Below the pieces are notes generated by a model that was given only the letters and a program-made list of their open reading frames with translations, was not told where the DNA came from and did no database searches. A stretch of 64,000 nucleotides of DNA. Source: Streptomyces sp. SCL15-4. GTDB lineage: Bacteria > Actinomycetota > Actinomycetes > Streptomycetales > Streptomycetaceae. The stretch lies in assembly GCF_033366695.1 (NCBI RefSeq), contig NZ_JAOBTQ010000001.1, positions 5,456,001 through 5,520,000 of the forward strand, in the 5' to 3' direction. Both the position numbers and the translations under genes were made by a program. Below are positions 36,247-44,219 of the stretch, piece after piece; the stretch's first letter is position 1; the number at the start of each line of letters is the position of its first letter.

Positions 36247-37527
36247 TCAGGCGACTCGGGCCGTCTCTGGGCCGTCGTCCGCCTCCCGGCCGTCGTGAGC
36301 GTGACCGGCCGCCCGGTACATCGCGGAGATGGCCTTCCGGGTCCGGGTCTCACTCGACGGCATGAGGTGCGTGTAGACGCGGAGGGTGAACCCTGGGTCG
36401 CTGTGGCCGAGGTAGAGACTCAGGGCCTTGATGCTCTCCCCGGCGTCCAGGAGGACCGAGGCGTAGAAGTGGCGGAGCGCGTGCATCCCGTGCTCACGGG
36501 CAGATGCGTAACGCTCACCCTTCTCCGGCACCGGGATGATGCCGGCGGAGGCCAGCGCAGGCTTCCATGCCTGGTCGTTGAACCCCTGGCTCCAGATGGC
36601 GGCGCCGATGCCGCTCGTGAAGACGAGACGGTGTGTGACCTTGGGGCCGGTCGGCGTCAGCCAGGGCAAGTTCACCTCGACGGGCGGGAAGTGCTCCATG
36701 TGCTGGCGGAGGGCGGCCGACACCTCGGGGTCGAGGGGGACGTCACGGAGCTTGCCGCGCTTGGGCGGGGCGAAGACGAGCGTGCCGCGAACCTTCTTCA
36801 CCTGTTGGCGGACGTACAGCCAGCCCAGATCCCCGATGTTGTCGACGGCCAGGCCGAAGATCTCCCCCTGCCGCAGGCCGCATCCGGCGCCCAGGTCGAC
36901 CATGGCCCGGTACCGGTCAGGCAATCCGGCCCGCACACCGAAGACCTCTTCCACGGACCACGGACGGACGCGTGTAGGCGCGGGACGAGGTGCCTTGACT
37001 GATCGGACCCTGCACGGGTTCGAGGCCAGCAGACGGTCATCCACGGCCGCGTTCAGCACGGAGGACACCGCGTCGAAGATGAGGCGCCGGTACTGGGGCG
37101 AGGCCACGGCCTCTTCCAACCGGCGGTTCCAGTCGCGGATGTGTTCGGGCTGGAAAGAGCCGATGGGGCGAGAGCCGAGGTACGGCAGGGCGTGAAGACG
37201 TAACCTCCCTTCGACGGCTGCCCGGCTGGTCAGGTCAGTGGTGAGCGCGGCGATCCACCGTTCCGTGTACTCCCGGAAGGTGATCCGCGCGGCTCGCGGG
37301 TCGATGTACTGCCCGCGCGCCATGTCCGCTTCGATGTTGGTCAACCACTGGTCGGCAAGCCGCTTCTGTTTGTCTGGAAAGCTCTTGGACTTCTCCGTGC
37401 CGTCTGGGGCGACGTAGCGAGCGCGATAGCGCATGCCCGTGCCGTAGCGCTCGGTCTTGACCTTGTGCGGCTTGCCGTCCGGGCCCTTCTCGACCCTGAA
37501 CCAACGATCTTGGATATGTCCGGCCAT
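36247..37527 (-). CDS. int: Tyrosine-type site-specific integrase
   Basis: A 426-aa recombinase that integrates and excises the element. An N-terminal arm-binding region and a SAM-like core-binding domain (about 84-175) precede the catalytic domain. Catalytic residues can be placed: R219 (GCGLRQGEI), K256 (PPKRGKL), H349 and R352 (HGMHALRHFYA), H375 (LGHSDP) and the nucleophile Y385 (RVYTHL). All are intact. ATG at 37527 shares one base with the xis stop (TGATG). The int end faces the left att core, as in other AICEs. Confidence 0.96.
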   Translation of the reverse strand: MAGHIQDRWFRVEKGPDGKPHKVKTERYGTGMRYRARYVAPDGTEKSKSFPDKQKRLADQWLTNIEADMARGQYIDPRAARITFREYTERWIAALTTDLTSRAAVEGRLRLHALPYLGSRPIGSFQPEHIRDWNRRLEEAVASPQYRRLIFDAVSSVLNAAVDDRLLASNPCRVRSVKAPRPAPTRVRPWSVEEVFGVRAGLPDRYRAMVDLGAGCGLRQGEIFGLAVDNIGDLGWLYVRQQVKKVRGTLVFAPPKRGKLRDVPLDPEVSAALRQHMEHFPPVEVNLPWLTPTGPKVTHRLVFTSGIGAAIWSQGFNDQAWKPALASAGIIPVPEKGERYASAREHGMHALRHFYASVLLDAGESIKALSLYLGHSDPGFTLRVYTHLMPSSETRTRKAISAMYRAAGHAHDGREADDGPETARVA

Positions 37528-37760
37528 CAGGCAGCAGCTCCCTTGATCTGGGACTCGACCCATGCGCGTACGTCGTCCGGGTCGAAGCGGAGATGCCGGC
37601 CGACCCGGAATCCTCGCGGACCGGTGCGCTTGCGGCGCCACTGGTAGACCGTCTCGACGCTGGGCAGCTCGAACATCTCCACCAGGTCGTCAGGAGTGAG
37701 GAACCGCGAGGGCAGGGCGCGCGGTTCGGCTTCCGCCTTCGCGTTGCGTCGGTCAGCCAC
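37527..37760 (-). CDS. xis: Excisionase (Xis), AlpA/MerR-like winged helix
   Basis: A 77-aa DNA-binding protein with the excisionase pattern: RFLTPDDLVEMFELPSVETVYQWRRKRTGP then FRVGRHLRFDPDDVRAWVE. It bends att DNA so that the integrase excises the element. GTG at 37760 overlaps the rep end by 8 nt, and its stop overlaps the int ATG, so rep-xis-int form one unit as in pSAM2. Confidence 0.92.
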   Translation of the reverse strand: MADRRNAKAEAEPRALPSRFLTPDDLVEMFELPSVETVYQWRRKRTGPRGFRVGRHLRFDPDDVRAWVESQIKGAAA

Positions 37761-39096
37761 GAGTGGGTTCTCCTTCCGTTCCGGGGGCGGGGTCGAGGGA
37801 TGCGGCGAGCCAGGCTTCGGTGTCGGACAGGCCGGTGCCGGCGAAGACCCAGTGGGCGAGGACGTACGTCGTGTCTGCCGGGCGTTCGTCGGTTGTTGCT
37901 TGGGCGCGGCGCCATGCGGCGCGGGCGTCGCGGAGGGCGCCGAGGGTGGTGGAGTAGCGGCGGGACTTGGTGGAGAAGTGGCCGCGGAATCCGAGCATGT
38001 GGGCCCAGGCGCGCAGGCGGAGGTGTTCGAGGTCCTTGCGGGCGCCGAGGGTCCAGGCGGTGCGGATGAGGCGGCGGGCGTGGTCGCTGATGTCGAGCTG
38101 GGCGAGTTCGGCGGCGAACTTGAGTGGCCGGTCGAGGGCGCCCGTCGCGGTTTCGGCGCCCTTGGTGGCGTACTTGGCGATGTACGCCGCCACGGCGCGC
38201 TCGGTCAGCTCCTGGCCGTCGTTGAAGTCGGCGGAGCGGATGGTGCGTATGTCGAGCTGACGGCCGAAGGTGAAGGTGTGGGCGCGGCCGTCGATGACCG
38301 GGCCGTCGACGCGTGCCCTGGTGGCTGCCGCGTGGATGGCGTCGGTGAGGAGTTCGGCGGTGGCCCAGGGCGGGGGCGGGGTGTCGGCGCCGCCGGGGCC
38401 GTCGAGGCGGATGACCGCGTGGAAGTGGACCGCTCCACGCTTCTGGTACTCGGCGACCTTGGCGAAGGACACGCGGGCGTGGTCGCGGAACCGGCGCTGT
38501 GACAGGCCCGCGCTCTTGGCGACCTCCCGGCGGAGGTGGATGGAGAAGCGGCGCCAGAGCTGTCCGGCGTGGGCGTTCCAGAGGACGGCGGCTTCGTAGT
38601 CGTAGGTGTCCGGGTCGAGTGGGGTGCCGAGTGTGGTGTCGACCTGGTCGTGGTGGGTGCCGCAGCGGCAGGGGCGGCCGTCGGTGCGGCGGTTGTGGAC
38701 CGGGCCGAAGCCGGGGGCGGTGAAGGTAGCGAAGACGCGGGGGTGCGCGGCGACGTGTTCGGGGGTGCCTTTGCCGCCGCGCAGCCCGGCGGTGATCAGG
38801 TGGAAGGTGTCTCGGCGGTAGACCTCGGCGCAGGCCGGGCAGCGGGTGGTGCGGCGGTTGTTGCAGCGAACGAGGAGTTGGCCGGCCGGGAGGGTGGTCG
38901 AGTCGAGGTGGTGGAGGACGCGGCCGATCTCTCCGGTGGTGGTGTCGATGTCGTACTCGGTGCGGTGGCCGTCGAGGCGGATCGGGTGGGTGCAGCCGCC
39001 GAGCCCGGAGAGCTGCCGCAGGATGCCCGGCAGGTTGCCGTTTTCGGCCAGCCTCGCGAGTTCCGGGAGCGGGGGCGGGGTGGTGCGGGTGAAGAT
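37753..39096 (-). CDS. Replication initiator (RepSA-like, HUH type) with probable ATC start codon
   Basis: A 447-aa rolling-circle initiator. The frame is open from 39192 to 37753, but no ATG, GTG or TTG occurs upstream of 38472, which lies mid-protein. Family-like sequence begins FTRTTPPPLPELARLAENGN, immediately after AAGGAG-ACCGCC-ATC, so ATC at 39096 with a 6-nt spacer is the probable start. Visible features are a Cys pair (TRCPACAEVYRR), WNAHAGQLWRRF, the HUH motif in RGAVHFHAVIRLDG and the tyrosine motif AAYIAKYATKG. If only the GTG at 38472 were used, the N-terminal 208 residues would be lost. Loss of a normal start by mutation is the alternative. Confidence 0.8.
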   Translation of the reverse strand: MFTRTTPPPLPELARLAENGNLPGILRQLSGLGGCTHPIRLDGHRTEYDIDTTTGEIGRVLHHLDSTTLPAGQLLVRCNNRRTTRCPACAEVYRRDTFHLITAGLRGGKGTPEHVAAHPRVFATFTAPGFGPVHNRRTDGRPCRCGTHHDQVDTTLGTPLDPDTYDYEAAVLWNAHAGQLWRRFSIHLRREVAKSAGLSQRRFRDHARVSFAKVAEYQKRGAVHFHAVIRLDGPGGADTPPPPWATAELLTDAIHAAATRARVDGPVIDGRAHTFTFGRQLDIRTIRSADFNDGQELTERAVAAYIAKYATKGAETATGALDRPLKFAAELAQLDISDHARRLIRTAWTLGARKDLEHLRLRAWAHMLGFRGHFSTKSRRYSTTLGALRDARAAWRRAQATTDERPADTTYVLAHWVFAGTGLSDTEAWLAASLDPAPGTEGEPTRG

Positions 39097-39192
39097 GGCG
39101 GTCTCCTTCTGACTGGATCGGTCAGGGGTGATGGGCCCGGGGCGGCCGGATGCTTGGCCGTGTCGCGGCCGTCCCGGGTGCGGTCGGACGGG

Positions 39193-39438
39193 TCAGCGCC
39201 GGTGCTGCTCGCGGAGCAGGGAGCGCAGGACGACGGTGGCGACGGCCACGGAGATGGCCGTGACGGCGACGGCGGCCAGGAGCGCGGTGAGGACGACTCC
39301 GCCGACGAGCAGGGCCACGACCGTCTTCTGGTCGACGGGAAGGGACGCGAGGCCGCGTCGGGCGGGCGCCGGGTCGGTGGGCGCGTCGATGTGGGTGGAC
39401 GGCGGGGTCGGGTTCTCCGGGTACTTGGGCAGGAACAC
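39193..39438 (-). CDS. Small membrane protein (Spd-like)
   Basis: An 81-aa protein with a hydrophilic Pro-rich N terminus and one long hydrophobic segment (about 39-72, VVALLVGGVVLTALLAAVAV). It matches the small membrane proteins of the spd region of AICEs, which help plasmid spread within the mycelium. GTG at 39438 lies just downstream of an operator-like site, so it may begin the spd-rep-xis-int transcript. Confidence 0.72.
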   Translation of the reverse strand: MFLPKYPENPTPPSTHIDAPTDPAPARRGLASLPVDQKTVVALLVGGVVLTALLAAVAVTAISVAVATVVLRSLLREQHRR

Positions 39439-39452
39439 GGCTTGGCCTTACT

Positions 39453-39466
39453 TATCTACTCGTCTA
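39453..39466 (-). promoter_or_regulatory. KorSA-type operator candidate 1
   Basis: TATCTACTCGTCTA is identical to 42282-42295 in the traB promoter region. It lies 15 nt before the 81-aa membrane protein gene, overlapping the stop codon of the gene upstream. Confidence 0.6.
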
Positions 39467-39658
39467 GTCATGTGAGCCGTTTACGACGCCGACGCCGGAC
39501 CGGGTGCCGGACTCGATGGCGGGGGCGAGGAAGGTGTGCGAAAGCCAGAAACCGAACAGCGCGATGAGGACGACGATCCAGGGGCGGACGCCGAGGAACT
39601 TGATCGCTCCCCAGGCGAAGAACCCGAGGATGAGGACGAGCGGCAGGCTGACGGTCAC
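39464..39658 (-). CDS. Small two-span membrane protein (Spd-like)
   Basis: A 64-aa protein beginning VTVSLPLVLILGFFAWG, with two hydrophobic segments separated by LGVRPW. GTG at 39658 is preferred to the frame start at 39787, whose leader is Pro/Ala-rich shadow of the next gene. It probably helps intramycelial spread of the element. Confidence 0.68.
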   Translation of the reverse strand: MTVSLPLVLILGFFAWGAIKFLGVRPWIVVLIALFGFWLSHTFLAPAIESGTRSGVGVVNGSHD

Positions 39659-39674
39659 GGTGGTCCGGGGCCTT

Positions 39675-39866
39675 TCAGCGGACGGGGCAGCGGTGGGTGC
39701 GGGCGGCCAGTTCGGCGGCGGCGCGGCTGTCGTAGTCGGCGGAGAAGCCGCAGCGCGGGGCGGTGCAGGCGGCGGTGTGCTTCTCACGGCCCCGGTTGTC
39801 GTAGGAGGTGCCGACCTGGACGGGGCCGATGCGGGTGACGTTGCGGAAGCTGCGGTTGGCGGACAC
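39675..39866 (-). CDS. Mobile element transfer protein (small conserved AICE protein)
   Basis: A 63-aa protein with the pattern I know from Streptomyces elements: SANRSFRNVTRIGPVQVGT, then HTAACTAPRCGFSADYDSRAAAELAARTH. The two Cys and two His suggest a zinc site. GTG at 39866 follows GAGGAGA. Function in transfer is inferred from constant presence beside traB and rep. Confidence 0.85.
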   Translation of the reverse strand: MSANRSFRNVTRIGPVQVGTSYDNRGREKHTAACTAPRCGFSADYDSRAAAELAARTHRCPVR

Positions 39867-39877
39867 GTGGTCTCCTC

Positions 39878-40504
39878 TCAGAGGTGGGCGGCGATGGCTT
39901 CGGCCATCGGAGCGGGGACGCCGAGGCGGGCGCGGAGGGTCGGGGTGTCGATCGGGGCGCCGGTACGGGCGTGGTGCTCGGCGGCGACCTTGCGGGCGTG
40001 GTCGATCAGGGCGGACGGGACGGTCACGGGTGTCGGTCGCGGCGGTGGCTCGATGGTGGGTGAGACAGGCGCTTCCGGTTCGGGGGCGGTTTCCGGCTTG
40101 TCCACCTGGTCCTCGGTGACTTCCGCCTCGGGGTCCGGCTTGGGTGCGGAGTGGGCGAGGAGGGTCCCGCCGAGGAAGGCGAGGGCGGGCCAGCCCGCGA
40201 CGAGGATGCGCAGCCAGGCCGGGACGTTGCCGAGGTCGAGGAGGCCGGCGGTGGCGACGTTGGCGCCGAGGGAGGCGGCGAGGGCGACGACGAACCAGCA
40301 CCAGGCCGCGGCTTTGCCGTTGCCGGAGCGCAGTCGACGCCAGGCGGCGACGAGCAGCAGGTCGACGGAGACGGGATAGGCCCACGCTTTCCATCCGTCC
40401 TGCCCGGCCGCCACGGCGACATCGTGCAGGTGTGCGAAGGACAGCGCGGCGGCGATGAGCGCCTGGACGAGCACCGCGTCGACACGGGCCAGGTGGGCGC
40501 GCAT
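39878..40504 (-). CDS. DUF2637 membrane protein (SpdB-like)
   Basis: A 208-aa protein with four hydrophobic segments in the first 120 residues (VLVQALIAAALSFAHLHDVA, YPVSVDLLLVAAW, WCWFVVALAASLGANVA, LVAGWPALAFLGGTLL), the DUF2637 pattern of AICE spread proteins. An acidic Pro/Glu linker and a helical C-terminal DNA-binding-like segment follow. GGAAGGAG precedes ATG 40504. Confidence 0.85.
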   Translation of the reverse strand: MRAHLARVDAVLVQALIAAALSFAHLHDVAVAAGQDGWKAWAYPVSVDLLLVAAWRRLRSGNGKAAAWCWFVVALAASLGANVATAGLLDLGNVPAWLRILVAGWPALAFLGGTLLAHSAPKPDPEAEVTEDQVDKPETAPEPEAPVSPTIEPPPRPTPVTVPSALIDHARKVAAEHHARTGAPIDTPTLRARLGVPAPMAEAIAAHL

Positions 40505-40538
40505 GATGCGGCTCCTTCCGGAGTCGGGCGGGGGTAGG

Positions 40539-41915
40539 TCAGTCGGTTACCGGGTGGGGCAGGACGACCGGGGCCGCGTGCTCGACCGGACGCTCGGGCA
40601 AGTCGGGGCGGAAGGGGGCCAGCGCGGGCAGGTCGGGCACCAGTCCGGCGGACGTGCGGCAGGTCTCGGCCGCGTCGGTGAGGGAGAGGTACGGCGTGCG
40701 GATGCGGGACCAGCCGCCGGAGGTGTCACCCGCCACGGCCAGGCCGGGCCGTTCAGGGGCGATGGAGCAGGCGGCCATGACCGCCTCGGGGGCGATGTCG
40801 CCGAGGGCCATCTTGGCGGAGGCTTCGTCGTTGACGCGGTGGCAGACGCGGCCGGTGAGCTGGGCGCGGAGCATGGTGGCGCCCTTGCCGAGTTCGGCGC
40901 CAAAGCGCTGCCCGCAGACCTCCAGGTACATGCCGGCCGCGCGGCCGAGCTGGGCGAGCCGGATGAGCTGGGTGACCATCTCGTCCCGGCGTTCCTCGTC
41001 CTTCTTCGTGGCGACCAGGAAGAGTTCGGCCACCTCGTCCACGAACAGCACGACGGGCACGGGTCGCTCGTGCTCGGGCAGTCCCCAGATGTCGGAGGTG
41101 ATCTCCTCGTCCGGGGTGCCGGGGGCGATGCCCTGCCGGGTCTTGATCAGGTCGTATCGGTCCTCCATTTCCTTGACCAGGACGGGCAGCAGTTCGGCCG
41201 CCTGCTCCGGGTCGGTGGCCAGCGCGGAGAGCCGGGGTGCGAAGGGGGCCAGTTCGACGCCCCGCTTGCAATCGATGCCGACCAGGGCGACCGGCTGAGG
41301 GGCGAGGCCGGCGAGGAGGTGGCGCAGGTACATGGACTTGCCGGACAGGGTGGCGCCGAGGGTGAGCTGGTGGGGGATGGTGCGGTAGTCGCGTACGAAC
41401 GGTGTTGCGTCCTCGCGCAGGGCAACCGGCACCTGGAGGAAGCCGCCCGGGACCTTGCGCGGCATGCGGACCCGCCGTAAGACGTCGTAGCCGACGAGCC
41501 GCAGCTCGATGACACCCGGCTTGACCGGGGTGACGTAGACGGCGTGGACGCCCCAGGCGTGCCGCAGCCGTTCGGCCGAGGCGGCGAAGTCGGCGGGTTC
41601 CTGGCCAGGGGCCAGGCGGAGGCGTATCCGCAGCCCGGTCGTGGTGGGCCGGAGCAGGCCCCGGCGAGGCGGTACGGGCCGCACCTCACGCCGGGTCATC
41701 GCCTTGGCGGCGAGCACCCGGAGCCGGGACGGCGCCACGGTGAGGCCGCACGCCTCCATCACCGAGCCGTACGTGCTGAGCAGCCGGACCGTGGACACCG
41801 GGAGGCCGACCGTGGACCAGTACGCCGCCGGGTGCTTGGCCCGGGCGTAGGCGGCCCCGCCGCCGAGCGCAGCGACAGGACCACCCACTTCCAGAAGCGT
41901 CGTCAGGTCGGACAT
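40539..41915 (-). CDS. Conjugal DNA translocase TraB (FtsK/SpoIIIE family)
   Basis: A 458-aa ATPase that alone moves double-stranded element DNA between hyphae. The Walker A motif is GATLSGKS (187-194) and Walker B is VPVVLFVDEVAELF near 275-288. RRDEMVTQLIRLAQLGRAAGMYLEVCGQR is the conserved post-Walker B segment. Membrane association would be by the N terminus (EVGGPVAALGGGAAYA). ATG at 41915 overlaps the preceding stop (TGATG). Confidence 0.95.
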   Translation of the reverse strand: MSDLTTLLEVGGPVAALGGGAAYARAKHPAAYWSTVGLPVSTVRLLSTYGSVMEACGLTVAPSRLRVLAAKAMTRREVRPVPPRRGLLRPTTTGLRIRLRLAPGQEPADFAASAERLRHAWGVHAVYVTPVKPGVIELRLVGYDVLRRVRMPRKVPGGFLQVPVALREDATPFVRDYRTIPHQLTLGATLSGKSMYLRHLLAGLAPQPVALVGIDCKRGVELAPFAPRLSALATDPEQAAELLPVLVKEMEDRYDLIKTRQGIAPGTPDEEITSDIWGLPEHERPVPVVLFVDEVAELFLVATKKDEERRDEMVTQLIRLAQLGRAAGMYLEVCGQRFGAELGKGATMLRAQLTGRVCHRVNDEASAKMALGDIAPEAVMAACSIAPERPGLAVAGDTSGGWSRIRTPYLSLTDAAETCRTSAGLVPDLPALAPFRPDLPERPVEHAAPVVLPHPVTD

Positions 41916-42271
41916 CAGGCAGCGGCCCCGGTGGCGGCCGGGAAGACGGCGGGGGTGACGGCGGCGGCGCGGTAGGCGATGCCGTGGCGCTGCTGACCGT
42001 TGAAGACGGACTCCCACGGCCGGGCGACCAGGCCCGGCAGCGAGACCGGCGCCCCAAGGGTCAGCCCCTCGGAGATGCCACCCTCCGGAACGGTGACCTT
42101 GATCAGCGAGGACTCGCCGTCCTCGATGTAGACGACGCCGATGGTCATCAGCGCCTCACCGCTGTTGGCGTCCTTGGCGATCTCGCCGGTCTGCCGGTCG
42201 CGGACCTTCGGTTCGGGGGCCTCGGTGAGAAGGATCGTGGCGCCAGAGGTCTCCACGCGGATGGTGCGCAA
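41915..42271 (-). CDS. Conserved AICE protein encoded upstream of traB
   Basis: A 118-aa soluble protein, mainly beta, with MRTIRVETSGATILLTEAPEP, YIEDGESSLIKVTVPEGG and GLVARPWESV. It is translationally coupled to traB. The start is TTG at 42271, supported by AGGAG 8 nt before it. It is a common gene in this position but I do not know its role; a small nucleic-acid-binding fold is possible. Confidence 0.75.
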   Translation of the reverse strand: MRTIRVETSGATILLTEAPEPKVRDRQTGEIAKDANSGEALMTIGVVYIEDGESSLIKVTVPEGGISEGLTLGAPVSLPGLVARPWESVFNGQQRHGIAYRAAAVTPAVFPAATGAAA

Positions 42272-42281
42272 GACACACTCC

Positions 42282-42299
42282 TATCTACTCGTCTATACA
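42282..42299 (-). promoter_or_regulatory. KorSA-type operator candidate 2
   Basis: TATCTACTCGTCTATACA lies 10 nt upstream of the TTG start of the traB transcription unit. It shares 14 nt exactly with the site at 39453. Confidence 0.62.
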
Positions 42300-42352
42300 A
42301 GATGGGTCCTGCGAACCCCTTGATCGGGATCGCGGAATCACCTTGCCACACA

Positions 42353-42377
42353 ACTCGCCCACTCGTCTATACGAGTA
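42353..42377 (-). promoter_or_regulatory. KorSA-type operator candidate 3
   Basis: ACTCGCCCACTCGTCTA at 42353-42369 is repeated exactly, inverted, at 43249-43265. Within it ACTCGT-CTAT-ACGAGT (42361-42376) is a palindrome with 6-bp arms. It lies between gntR and the traB unit. Confidence 0.65.
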
Positions 42378-42438
42378 AGCGTGTTGGGGTGTACGAGTTC
42401 GGGAGAACGTCCCCGCGCACCACCGCAAATCGTGACGA

Positions 42439-43227
42439 TCAGGTCGCCGGAAGCTGGTACGAGAGGACGTAGGCGTCCGCCGCCATCACCGTGTCGCAGA
42501 CCTCCACGGCCCGACCCTCGGTGTCGAAGGCGGTTCGGATGAGGTGGATGACCGGGACGCCAGCCGCGAGTCGCAGCGTCTTCACCTCGGCGGGCGAGGG
42601 CATCCGGGCACGGATCTCCTCGTCGAAGTGGTCGAGGCGGTGGCCCAGCTCTTCCAGGCGGGCGTAGATGCCGCCGGGGCCGGGGTTGGGTTCGGCGATG
42701 GGGGTCCCGCGGGCGATGTCGAGCGGGAGGTAGGAGGTGGCGAACTCGACCGGCCGCCCGTCGAGCAGGTACCGGCGCCGACGGGCCAGCACGCGCCGCA
42801 CGGAGCCGAGCCGGGTGGAGATGTCCTGGCTGGCCTTCTCCTCCTTGACCTCCAGGCTGTCGACCTGGGGGTGGCCGCCGGCCGCGTCGGCTTCCACGAT
42901 GAACGCGGACTTGCCCTGCTCCCTGTGCCGCCGGGCGAAGCGGTCCGAGGCGAGCCGCCGCACGGGCGGTCGCGGTCGCACGAAGACGCCCCTGCCGTGC
43001 TCGGCGTGCACCAGGCCCTCGCCCTGGAGGATGGAGAAGGCGTTGCGGACCGTCATCCGGGACACCCCGAAGTGGTCCACGAGGTCGGCTTCGGAGGGCA
43101 GCTTTTCGCCCTCGCGGAATCGCCCACGGTCGATGGCCTCGCGCAGCTGGTCGGCGATCTGCCTAAAGACCGCACGATCGCTCGTGGGGTCGAGATCACC
43201 GAGGAGGCCCGAAGAAAGAGGGCTCAC
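42439..43227 (-). CDS. GntR-family repressor with UTRA domain (KorSA-like)
   Basis: A 262-aa regulator. The winged helix occupies about residues 15-80 (AVFRQIADQLREAIDRGRF, LPSEADLVDHFGVSRMTVRNA, GLVHAEHGRGVFV). The UTRA ligand-binding domain covers about 100-255. In pSAM2 KorSA represses the activator and transfer genes and itself. Repeated operator-like motifs beside its own start and the traB unit support that role here. AAGGAG precedes GTG 43227; it is divergent from the Nudix gene. Confidence 0.9.
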   Translation of the reverse strand: MSPLSSGLLGDLDPTSDRAVFRQIADQLREAIDRGRFREGEKLPSEADLVDHFGVSRMTVRNAFSILQGEGLVHAEHGRGVFVRPRPPVRRLASDRFARRHREQGKSAFIVEADAAGGHPQVDSLEVKEEKASQDISTRLGSVRRVLARRRRYLLDGRPVEFATSYLPLDIARGTPIAEPNPGPGGIYARLEELGHRLDHFDEEIRARMPSPAEVKTLRLAAGVPVIHLIRTAFDTEGRAVEVCDTVMAADAYVLSYQLPAT

Positions 43228-43244
43228 GTGAATACTCCTTTAGG

Positions 43245-43266
43245 TATCTAGACGAGTGGGCGAGTG
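43245..43266 (+). promoter_or_regulatory. KorSA-type operator candidate 4, divergent gntR/nudix promoter
   Basis: The exact inverse of the 17-nt motif at 42353-42369 lies at 43249-43265, in the 85-nt space between the divergent gntR and Nudix genes. Autoregulation of gntR is the likely meaning. Confidence 0.65.
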
Positions 43267-43312
43267 CTGTTGCTACGGTGGAGAGCCTAGCCATCCGAGA
43301 GGGCCGAGGAAC

Positions 43313-43744
43313 GTGAGCACTGAACGCCCGCACTCCGTGAGCGTCGCCGGGGTCGTCGTGGACGACCAGGGCCGGGCCCTCCTGATCCAGCGCCGGGACA
43401 ACGGTCACTGGGAGCCGCCGGGCGGTGTCCTCGAACGCGAGGAGACCATCCCGGAAGCCCTCCAGCGCGAAGTCCTCGAAGAGACCGGCATCAAGATCGC
43501 GCTTCCCGCGACCCTGACCGGCGTCTACAAGAACATGAAGGGCCTGATCGTCTCGCTGGTCTTCCGCTGTGAAGCCGCCAACGGTGTGCCCACCACCGGT
43601 GACGAGACCCGCGCACTGCGCTGGGCCACCCGCGAAGAGGTCACCGAGCTTGCCGACGAGGCGTACGCGATACGCGTGCTCGACGCACTCGACGCGGCGA
43701 CCCCGCCGGCCGTTCGCGCCCACGACGGCGTGAAACTCGTCTAG
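43313..43744 (+). CDS. Nudix hydrolase (Pif-like)
   Basis: A 143-aa Nudix protein. The Nudix box is complete: GGVLEREETIPEALQREVLEETG with Gly, the REVLEE core and the following hydrophobic residue. Of known AICE proteins, Pif of pSAM2 has a Nudix motif and gives immunity against redundant transfer; this gene holds the comparable place beside korSA. Nucleotide-pool cleaning is the alternative. GTG at 43313 with GAGGA just upstream is chosen over the frame start at 43256, which lies inside the operator. Confidence 0.85.
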   Translation: MSTERPHSVSVAGVVVDDQGRALLIQRRDNGHWEPPGGVLEREETIPEALQREVLEETGIKIALPATLTGVYKNMKGLIVSLVFRCEAANGVPTTGDETRALRWATREEVTELADEAYAIRVLDALDAATPPAVRAHDGVKLV

Positions 43745-43789
43745 CCCGAACCCGCTGCACATGGCGGCCTACCAGCACGAAGGAACTTG

Positions 43790-43811
43790 TATGCACGAGT
43801 ATACGAGTACG
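43790..43811 (+). promoter_or_regulatory. KorSA-type operator candidate 5 over a start codon
   Basis: CACGAGTATACGAGTAC repeats ACGAGT twice and shares TATACGAGTA (43800-43809) with 42368-42377. It covers the start codon and first codons of the ATP-binding regulator gene, so repressor binding could block it directly. Some similarity may be coding constraint. Confidence 0.45.
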
Positions 43812-44219
43812 GCCCGGGTCTGGGAGCTGAGTTGCCCAGGATTCCCGGAAGAAGTGAGCCGGGCCCGCCGCTGGACCCGGGACATCCTGCGCGACTCCCC
43901 TCTGGCCGACGACGCCGAGCTGATCGTGAGCGAGCTGAGCACCAACGCGATCCGCCACACGGCCAGCGGCTGGGAGCCCGGCAGCTTCCACCTGGCCGTC
44001 GCGGTCTCGGCCCAGGTGGTCGCGGTCTCGGTCACGGACGACGGCGGCGCGGCCACGGCCCCCAAGGTCGAGCACCAGGACCACGAGGCCGAGCACGGCC
44101 GGGGCCTGGGCATGGTGAGCGCCCTCGCCCACCGGGTCGTCGTCCACGACACCGACCAGGGCCACACGGTCACCGCGGAGCTATACGCCGACGCACGGCT
44201 GGGAGGCCAGCGATGCTGA
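43791..44219 (+). CDS. HATPase_c-type ATP-binding regulator (anti-sigma-factor-like)
   Basis: A 142-aa protein of the RsbW/SpoIIAB-like ATPase fold common in Streptomyces. The N-box ELIVSELSTNAIRHT, the G1 box VSVTDDGG and the G2 box GRGLGMVSALA are intact. It could bind a sigma factor or other partner; the target is unknown. AAGGA lies 7 nt before ATG 43791. Its stop overlaps the next gene. Confidence 0.85.
   Translation: MHEYTSTARVWELSCPGFPEEVSRARRWTRDILRDSPLADDAELIVSELSTNAIRHTASGWEPGSFHLAVAVSAQVVAVSVTDDGGAATAPKVEHQDHEAEHGRGLGMVSALAHRVVVHDTDQGHTVTAELYADARLGGQRC

Noticed and set aside
36536..37195. 219-codon plus-strand frame opposite the integrase
   Set aside because: Ser/Arg/Thr-rich shadow; all catalytic residues of the integrase are on the minus strand.
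38472..38472. GTG at 38472 as true start of the replication gene
   Set aside because: About 208 codons of family-like sequence, including the Cys motif and WNAHA block, lie upstream in the same frame without a stop.
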